Made by a program: the position numbers and the translations under genes. The notes under the pieces are model-generated. The model saw nothing but the letters and a program-made list of their open reading frames with translations. It did not search any database and was not told the origin of the DNA. From Cycas panzhihuaensis (lineage: Eukaryota; Cycadophyta), in NCBI GenBank assembly GCA_023213395.1, contig CM041465.1, forward strand, positions 62,255,741-62,319,740: a DNA stretch of 64,000 nt, read 5' to 3'. Positions 56,691 to 64,000 of this stretch are shown piece by piece. The first letter of the stretch is position 1, and every line of letters starts with the position of its first letter.

Positions 56691-58600
56691 TTAAAATCTT
56701 GGAATCTGACAATAGAGCCTCGGAGGATACAAGTTGTGACTCCAATCCAATGTGTACACATCCAGCACCATCATTTGTGAACAGCCAAGTTGATAAAGGC
56801 AAAGCCATAACAGAAGGATCATCTTCTCCAACATCTGTGGCTGGCCCATCTTCTCCAGCATCGTCAACTTCCTCCATGCCAAATATTTCACATGATCCTT
56901 TTCAGGATCAAAACGAAGATCAAGAAGTTGTGGAAATGAAAACCTCATTCCTAACTCGAGGTTTTCGTGAAGCCTACCAGCTACACAAGGACATGCGACC
57001 AGATGAGGTAGGCAAAGCGCACTAGAAGTGCCCATAGAGCAAGGATGCATGAATCACTTTCCATTGAGCTTGAACGGTAGGCGCATCTTGCTCTTAATGA
57101 AGAGCCCCTAACGTACCAAGAAGTCGTAAAGCATGCGACTTGGAGAAATGCCATGAACGAAGAGTATCAATCTCTTATTAAGAACGGTACATGGGAGCTT
57201 GTTGATCTACCACTTGGAAGAAAGGTAGTTCAAAATAAATGGGTGTTCAAAAACAAGTATAGATCAGATGGCACCCTAGAAAAACACAAGGCGAGGTTGG
57301 TAGCAAAAGGATTCACGCAAAGGGAAGGTATTGACTATACTGAAATCTTTGCTCCTACAACCAAGTGGCCTACAATCAGAACTCTTATAGCCTTGGTTGC
57401 TCAACAAGGTTGGAAAATCCACCAACTTGATGTTAAGACCGCATTTCTCAATGGGGACCTTAAAGAAGAAATTTACATGGCTCGGCCCGGAAGGATACGA
57501 GATTAATGATCGGGAGCATAAAGTTTGTAGGCTCAAAAAGTCCTTAGACGGCCTAAAGCAAGCCCTCGTGCTTGGCTTACCAAGTTGTCACGAAAGAATG
57601 AGGCAACTTGGATATGAGGTTGTGACTATCAAGATATTGATGCAAAATTATTCATCAAGTTCTAAAATGATAAAGTCACTTACCTCTTAATCTTTGTGGA
57701 TGACATGCTCATAGCAGGGAATAGTGAGCAGTGTAATCAACCGGTGAAGAAGGACCTTGCTAAAACTTTTGAATTGTCTAACCTCGGGTTGATGAAATAT
57801 TACTTGGGAATTGAAGTAACTCAAAAGGATGGCAAAATCTTTCTCTCCCAAGAAAAATATATCAACAATCTTCTAACAAAGTTTTAGTTGGAAGGTGCTC
57901 GACGGTGGATACACCTATGGAGCCTAATATTAAGCTCTCGTTGATGGTGACAATAGGGAGGCAGACCAACACTCTCTGAGCAACTTGTAGGTAGTCTCAT
58001 CTATACTACCAACACAAGGCCGGATATTGCACACTGCTTCGGTATTCTTGCAAGATTCATGACAAATCCTAAGCGTAATCATTGGCAAGCTACAATCACA
58101 GTGTTGAGGTACCTAAAGGCGACTAGCAAATATGGTATGTTGTATGAACCCAATGCGAATTTAAACTTTATGCATACACGGACTCGAGCTTTGGGAGATA
58201 AAGACACAGGAAGATCTACGTGCAGGTGCGTAACATTTCTTGGAACAACACCAATATCATGGAGATCCAGACGGGAAGGTAGTTGAGACTCAAGCAAGCC
58301 GAGTACATCACGCTATACGAGACAAGCAAGGGGGTGATATAGCTTAGAAAATTGTTGAATACATTAAATGCCACCCAAACAAGTTCTACTAGCTTACATG
58401 TAGATAATCAATCTACAATCCGGATGGCTAAAAATCACGTATTTCATGATCGTACCAAATATATAAGTACAAAAGTCCACGAGATTAGAGAACTAGTTTA
58501 TGATGGGACAATTCAATTGAGTCTTGCTTACAGCAGATCAAGTGGCCGATATCTTCACCAAACCGAAGAGGGTGAAGTTTGAGCGATTCAAAGTAACTCG
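56691..58600 (+). pseudogene. Reverse transcriptase and RNase H of copia G
   Basis: Ser/Pro-rich linker 56691-57020. RT is open at 57153-57506: MNEEYQSLIKNGTWELVDLP, NKWVFKNKYRSDGT, KARLVAKGFTQREGIDY, and HQLDVKTAFLNGDLKEEIYM (first catalytic Asp). After a frameshift come VCRLKKSLDGLKQA and FVDDMLIAG (57700, catalytic pair), then YYLGIEVTQ. RNase H at 58020-58580 is split over frames (GDKDTGRST, LGTTPISWRS, DNQSTIRMAKN). At least five frameshifts or stops. Confidence 0.9.
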
Positions 58601-59053
58601 GCCTTAGGGCCTCCATCTCTGACTGATTGAAGGAGATGACAATAGGACCATCATACTCTGTCTCCTTCGTGAAAACCCCTTGTGGGCGCGGAAGGACAAG
58701 AGTAAGTCTCTCTATCCCATTCATGAAAACCCCATGTGGGCGCGAAAGGATAAGGGTTGTATCATTTTGGAAAATTGGAACTTGTGAAAACCTGAAAGGG
58801 CATGGGGATGACCAAATGGTATATGGAGACTCGATGAGATTTCAGCTATAAAATTTATTGTCTTGATTGGCTATCGGCTACATTTAAAGAGTCTGAGCCG
58901 AGGTTAGTAGATTAGAAAATTTGTGGGTTTTCTTCCCCATGAGGGTTTCCCACAAAAGTATCATACTAGTTTGCTTTATAAGAGGCTCAAATGAAGACCT
59001 CATAGGATAGAATAAAATAGAATGAAATGACCTTCTACCACTAAGGGGGAGAT

Positions 59054-59350
59054 TGAAAAGGGTTAATGACATAAGGTCATTACATTAATTGATTATTTCG
59101 AAAAAGGGTCTTAAGTGAACTTTAAATTAGATCACTTAAGTGAAATGCACTTTCATGTGCATTATGTGTAATTTCATTTCAGCTAACTCAAATGCTCCCT
59201 CTTTCAATATAAAAGTAAAGCTCAATGGAGGAGATTCATTCTTACCTCCCCATTTTGTGAGAGCTACTTTCTTTCTCTCAAGTCTCTCTTGCTCCCATGT
59301 TTGCCTTTGTGTTTAGTGCATGGAGATGAAGGATAGATCCACTCTTTTCA
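59054..59350 (+). repeat. 3' LTR of copia G
   Basis: 297 bp; differs from 51781-52077 at three transitions. Preceded by AAGGGGGAGAT and followed by TGTAA. Confidence 0.95.
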
Positions 59351-59355
59351 TGTAA

Positions 59356-61200
59356 AGCCTTTCTTAAGACATAAGACTTCCCCTTCCCAAACTAGTCATA
59401 GAAAAAGGAGATTAACTATTATTGGATCTAGGCCCAATAAGGGAAATAAAGGGTACTTATAAGCCTCTAATACACCTTGAAGAATTAGCACCCAACTGGT
59501 CATAAGTCTATGACATACGAGAGGAGACCCAACCCACACTTCTCTAATTTGGTGCAGCCTAGCCACCTTATTTTATAGTAATGACATGGCTCACTTCAAT
59601 CTTTAAGGCTATGTATTTAGGTGGAAAATATTGGGGTATGGCTTTTTCTAGTTAGAAGTAGTGTAGTATAGTGCTTGCCCCTTCCCAGTGGTTTCTCACT
59701 CATTTATAGATCTACCTTTAGCCAAATACTTTTCAAATAGGTTACTTCATTGGACTTTCAAGGCTTCACTTGCCTACTTTATTTTCCAGATCCATCAACA
59801 GGGCATAGTATAAGGATGGATCAATATCCACATGTTGGCTATTACTATTTCTCTTCACCCTAATGGGTGGCTCTTGCTATATTTACATTCCATGCATGGT
59901 TATTGTTATTTCTTTTGATAAGGAAAGTGGAATTCACTCCTCGACCTCCATCTCATCATGATGCTAATGTTAGGGAAATTGAGGGGCTTAATATATTATT
60001 AGATCTAACACCTTCCAATGATGATTCACCCAAGGTAGCTTATTGATCTTTTATTCTTTCTGAATTCATGTACCTAATTGCAAAGCATTTATCAGTGTGA
60101 TACAAGGGAGCAAAACACCGATATCAAGCACTTCATATATGCACCTTGACTAGAACTTAGCATGACACCTAGTTGGGGTTGGGGGTATATTTAATCTATA
60201 TTTGTAATTCATTATGGATTGTCTCCATCTTTACAATTTTCTCATTAGGCATTTCAAGTGATGGGTTATTCACCACCTAGAACCATAAGGACAAGAGCCT
60301 TGGACACACTTTGATTATCCCTTTTACTAAGCTTGAACTAGAGGTAGGGGTGAAGGGCTAGTCAATATCTAGAAAGGGTATCCCTTTCCTAAGTGTAACA
60401 AAGGGAAAGGCAGGATTTTCCCCTTTCCTTTATGGTATTGAATTTATTTACTTGGGCCATCTCTTTATCAATTACAAGGAGGTTTATTACACCATGACTA
60501 GTTGTCCTCCTACTATCAATGGATCCATAATAAAGGAAAACCTATCATTAGTGTCTAAAGTAGATAGCCTAAATGGTCCATATATGCTTGAACCTAATTA
60601 ATCAATTATGCCAAAGTTAGACCTCTTCTTTTAGAGTAAAATGTAATGGAGGAAAGTGACCATATTAAATAACTATTGATAGAATATAAAGGAAATGCTT
60701 TAGCAATAGTCACCAACATTTTTGCTGCAACCATATCTAGCAAGTACCCAATCTCTATAGTCTACAAGTCCCATTCTTTCTTCAATGTATGCCTCCCACT
60801 ACTTATCCTATTTAGATGTTATCACTTGCCCTAGCTAGTAGAGCAAGAGGAATTTCCCCTAATACAAATGATTTTAGTCCTGGAAAAGATGGGGAAGGAA
60901 GCTAATAATTTCCTTAACTGATCACTATAGTAGACTATCACTTCATAAAGTAAATTGAACATCTTCTTTTGCATCCCATAAGTCTTAATAATGTGACTTT
61001 TCCTTCATACTAGCTGGTGGCTTATCAATTAAGCAAAGAATAATAGGGGATATGATGGTAGGATGTCACTCCTTCAGTGACAATTACGCACCAACAAAAT
61101 ACCCAAATAACTCTAAAGAAAGCACTTGTATTCCCTTTAAAGGGGTAACCTCCTAATTACATATAATAGCAAGGATATTCAAGATACTCTACTCTAAGGA
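59356..61200. other. Flanking sequence, nothing recognised
   Basis: No coding domain. One copy of the CCCTTTCC...GGAAAGG palindrome at 60380-60410. Otherwise AT-rich and decayed. Confidence 0.4.
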
Positions 61201-61201
61201 T

Positions 61202-61233
<32 letters not shown>

Positions 61234-61440
61234 ACTCTTTGGTCACTACATAACCTCCTACTTATGCCTGCGGGATATTACATGAATATATATAGTGTTC
61301 AATGGCCACTACACAACCTCCTACTTATGCATGTAGGGTATTAAGAAGAGGGAAGAAGTAGAAGAAATAGAAGATATAAGAGAAGATAAGAGAGAGAAGA
61401 AGTAGAAGATATAAGAGAATGTAAGAAAAGGTATGTTAAG
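61201..61440. repeat. (CA)n microsatellite and 75-bp direct repeat, possibly within LTR of element F
   Basis: (CA)14 at 61202-61229. Two copies of a CACTACATAACCTCCTACTT-type segment at about 61243 and 61310. On the minus strand this lies just beyond the chromodomain and a purine tract (AAAGGGGGA, complement of 61462-61470), so it may be the start of F's 3' LTR. The LTR end is not visible. Confidence 0.4.
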
Positions 61441-61479
61441 AGTTAGATCTCTCATAAAGTCCCCCTTTAAAAAATCTTT

Positions 61480-62950
61480 GCCCTCAAAGCTTACTAATCT
61501 CAAGATACTCTTGGATAAATTGCTCATTCTTTTAGGTTGCATCTTCTCATGGAAGTTATTTCTATTTAATAAGATACTTAATAATTTGCCTAGATTGTAG
61601 ATACTAAATTCTTTTGTTAATGATATGTTCTAGAATGAGTTGAAATTATCCCTCCTCATTTAAGATATGTAATTCTATTTAAACTTGTACTTGTTGCCCA
61701 ATTACCCTCTTGATACATGAAACATGAAAGACATTATGGATCCTTTATGGTGGTGGTAAATCAAATGCATATATAACTTCACTAATTTTCTTAAGAATTT
61801 TATAAGGCCCATAAAATTAAGGTTGTAATTTATGTTACCCATCTCATTTGAGAGATACTTGCTTGTATGGTTACAACTACAAGTATACCTAATTACCTAG
61901 TTCAAATACTCATTTATTTTACCCTTTATCTGCTTATTATTTCATTAAATTTTATATAATGTTCTGATATTCTTTGAGTAGCTTGGGAATTTGTGTTGTT
62001 TGTTGGGTGTGGTCCTTGACTACTTGAACCTTAGAACTGATTATGGCATAATTGTTAAGTCTGGGTGGTTCATAGCCATATAATGCTTGGAAGAGAGTCA
62101 TTCTTACTGATGCATGATAGGTTGTATTATACTACCATTCTGCTAAAGGAAGTCAATTATACCATTGGACCTACTTATCTGAAGCATAATAATAAAGGTA
62201 TTCTTAAATACACTTATTAACCACCTCAGTTTGACCATCTATTAATGGATGGTAGGATGAGCTCATTATCAATTTGGTACTAAGTAGATGGAAGAGTTCC
62301 ATATAGAAGTTGCTAATGAACTTCAGGTCTTAACCATCACCTATGATTATCCTGTAAAAAGATTTCAATAAATTTCTTTACTTTATATATGGCATGGATG
62401 CCACAAAATTGAGCATATTTGGTTAGCTTATCAATAGCCATAAGTATAACATCTTTTCCTTCTGACTTAGGTAGACCCACAATGAAGTGTATAGAAATTT
62501 CTTCCCATCATTGATTTAATATAGGAATGGGTTGCAACAATGCTAGGGACTTGACTGTTTCTATCTTATATCATTGACAAATTTCACATGAGGAAACATA
62601 TCTCTTTACATCTCCATTTTGGTCTTTCCAAAAGAAATATTATTTTAAGCACTAGTATAACCATAGGAAACCCGAGTGACCTGCTATTAGGGAGGGATGT
62701 ACATCATGTAAAATTTGCTCCTTGAGGCTAGAGTGAGGGCATCTATATATATATATATAATTCTTATACTAGAGAATATTTGCAGAGCATATGTAGTGGG
62801 TTGAATACCCTACCCTAGCTTGAAGGTCTTAAATGATGTTCTTTATAAAGGGGTCTTGATCCCATTCTTGTTTGGTGACTTTTATCCAAGAGGGGTTGAC
62901 CATAGTGATAGAATATAGTATAAAGCCTTCTTCTTTATGAGACAAAGTAT
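61480..62950 (-). pseudogene. Integrase and chromodomain of element F
   Basis: Heavily decayed. Fragments of the core (DWLTKYAQF-type word near 62415, target block near 62230) and of the C-terminal part (NWATSTSLNRITYL near 61690). Near 61570-61480, mixed frames give a YLIKW-like word and EDAT, NEQFIQ, typical of the chromodomain at the end of plant chromovirus integrases, which is thought to steer insertion into heterochromatin. Confidence 0.6.
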
Positions 62951-63079
62951 TAACTGCTATATTATCCTTGCCTTTTTATATATAATTTCAAAGTCAAAAT
63001 CCTAGATTTTGGTGACCTATTTTTATTGTTCTTCAGATGCTATCCTTTGACCTACGAAATATGTTAAGCTATCATGGTT

Positions 63080-64000
63080 TGTTTTAATTTAGAAATATAT
63101 TCCTAGTAAATATTATTACCATTTCCTAACTATATAGAGGATTATTAACATCTCCTTCTCATAGATGGATTTGACTTTTTCTTTAGGTATAAGTTTAGGA
63201 CTTTCAAAGGCCAAAGGTTTCCCTTCTTGTATTAAGATTACTCTAATACCTTTCTCTATTACTTCATATTCAATGGTGAAAGTCTTTATAAAGTCTGATA
63301 TTACAAGGACTAGAGTGGTAGTTAAAGCCATGTTTAGGTGTTCAAATACTTTAAAGGCCTTATCATTCAAATAAATAGAATCATTTTTTAACAAGTTGAT
63401 TAAAGGAAAAGTAATCCTTATATAGCTCTGCATAAACTTTTGATAATATCTTATGATTTGTAAGAATCCATGAAGGCCCTTAATGTTTTTGGATTTAGGC
63501 TAGTTTGTGATAACTTTAATTTTCTTAGGATTTACCTTAACTCCTTCTTGAGGGATAATATGGCCCAAATATTCTATTTTTGTTTACCTAAATTAACATT
63601 TTAATTTTTTGGCATCAAGTTAATTATCTATAAGCACCAATAATACCTTATTAACATGCTAAAGATGGTCTTTCCATATACAACTGAAGATCAAAATGCC
63701 ATAAAGAAAGACTAACATAAACTTCCTGAAGTAAGGTTGAAAGAGTTTGTTCATGAGTCTTTGAAAGGTAGATGGGGTATTAGTTAATCCAAATAGCATG
63801 ACTAAAAATTTATAATATTCTTCATGCGTATAAAATATAATTTTATGAATATTCTCTACTTTGATCTCAATTTGATGGTATCCTGGCTATAAGTCTAATG
63901 ATACGAAGAATGTTACTCCATGGAGTTCATCCAAGAGTTTATCGATGACTGGTACAGGAAATTTATCCTTGATGGTTATCTTATTGAGCTTGTGGTAGTC
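63080..64000 (-). pseudogene. Reverse transcriptase and RNase H of element F
   Basis: RT from the window edge: [37 protein letters not shown] (first Asp), FGLTNTPSTFQ.LMN and a LVFLYGILI block where the family has the catalytic YxDD, so both Asp residues are lost. Then YLGHII and the thumb. RNase H is open 63433-63116: FEHLNMALTTTLVLVISDF, EGKPLAFESPKLIPKEK, YEKEMLIILYIVRKW (catalytic Glu). Confidence 0.85.

Larger units (their letters stand above)
51781..59350 (+). mobile_element. Element G: Ty1/copia retrotransposon, near-identical LTRs, broken genes
   Basis: 7.57 kb with 297-bp LTRs (51781-52077, 59054-59350) that differ at three positions, all transitions, and a perfect TGTAA duplication. 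PBS at 52080-52091, a long leader of about 2 kb, gag 54129 to about 55120, protease, integrase, RT and RNase H in copia order, polypurine AAGGGGGA at 59043. The youngest element here, by LTR identity. Confidence 0.95.
61441..64000 (-). mobile_element. Element F: Ty3/gypsy chromovirus, decayed, runs off the window
   Basis: Pol on the minus strand in gypsy order: RT 64000-63440, RNase H 63433-63080, linker and integrase about 62950-61700, chromodomain about 61620-61480. Distinct from the Tat-like elements: no antisense gene, and a chromodomain at the end. Riddled with stops. LTRs not identified. Confidence 0.75.

Noticed and set aside
1-64000. CRISPR array, phage or bacterial operon
   Set aside because: No spaced identical short repeats with unique spacers, no ribosome-binding-site-led gene strings; retrotransposon content and plant-type PBS sites show a plant nuclear genome.

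Overview
The window looks like intergenic, repeat-dominated DNA from a plant with a large, old, transposon-rich genome. A gymnosperm is my best guess, from the long Tat-like Ty3/gypsy elements, heavy decay and deep nesting, but I cannot prove it. I found no host gene, rRNA, tRNA or CRISPR array. Nearly every interpretable base belongs to LTR retrotransposons, and most reading frames longer than 60 codons are fragments of their genes or shadows of them.

Layout. (1) Element A (plus strand, Tat-like Ty3/gypsy) occupies 1-4915, 24505-25520 and 30834-35113 and is cut by two younger insertions. Its order is integrase (1-1201), an antisense gene on the minus strand (about 2050-4830, promoter near 25130), an archaeal-type RNase H (about 30985-31440) and a 3' LTR (31933 to about 35113). 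(2) Element D (minus strand, 4921-24499) is a related element inserted in A, with a perfect 5-bp target duplication GATGG. It has a 5' LTR, PBS, gag, protease, RT, antisense gene, RNase H and 3' LTR. Within D lie a solo copia LTR (16833-17473, duplication ATTTT) and a CpG-rich fragment B (11471-15996, 5' LTR plus gag of another Tat-like element). B's loss of its 3' end also removed D's RNase H and integrase. (3) Element E (plus, Ty1/copia, 25521-30833, LTRs clearly diverged) lies in A. (4) 35114-40081 is AT-rich decayed sequence with a palindromic repeat family and a gypsy protease scrap. (5) Element C (minus, 40082-about 45730) is a second copy of the A family with RNase H, integrase and antisense gene. 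(6) 45731-51780 is mostly unrecognised. (7) Element G (plus, Ty1/copia, 51781-59350) has 297-bp LTRs differing at three sites and duplication TGTAA. (8) Element F (minus, chromovirus, about 61440-64000) runs off the window.

The most interesting system is the Tat-like family itself. Between integrase and 3' LTR it carries an antisense gene with its own conserved TATA box, candidate introns, a plant-mobile-domain-like protein and a glutamine-rich coiled-coil exon. Beyond that gene it carries an RNase H of the archaeal/bacterial type in sense orientation, far downstream of the pol stop. A palindromic GGTACC-centred module recurs at about 500-590 bp inside every LTR of the family and about 500-530 bp downstream of every antisense TATA box. 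All copies here are dead, mainly through C-to-T decay that turned CAG, CAA and TGG codons into stops.
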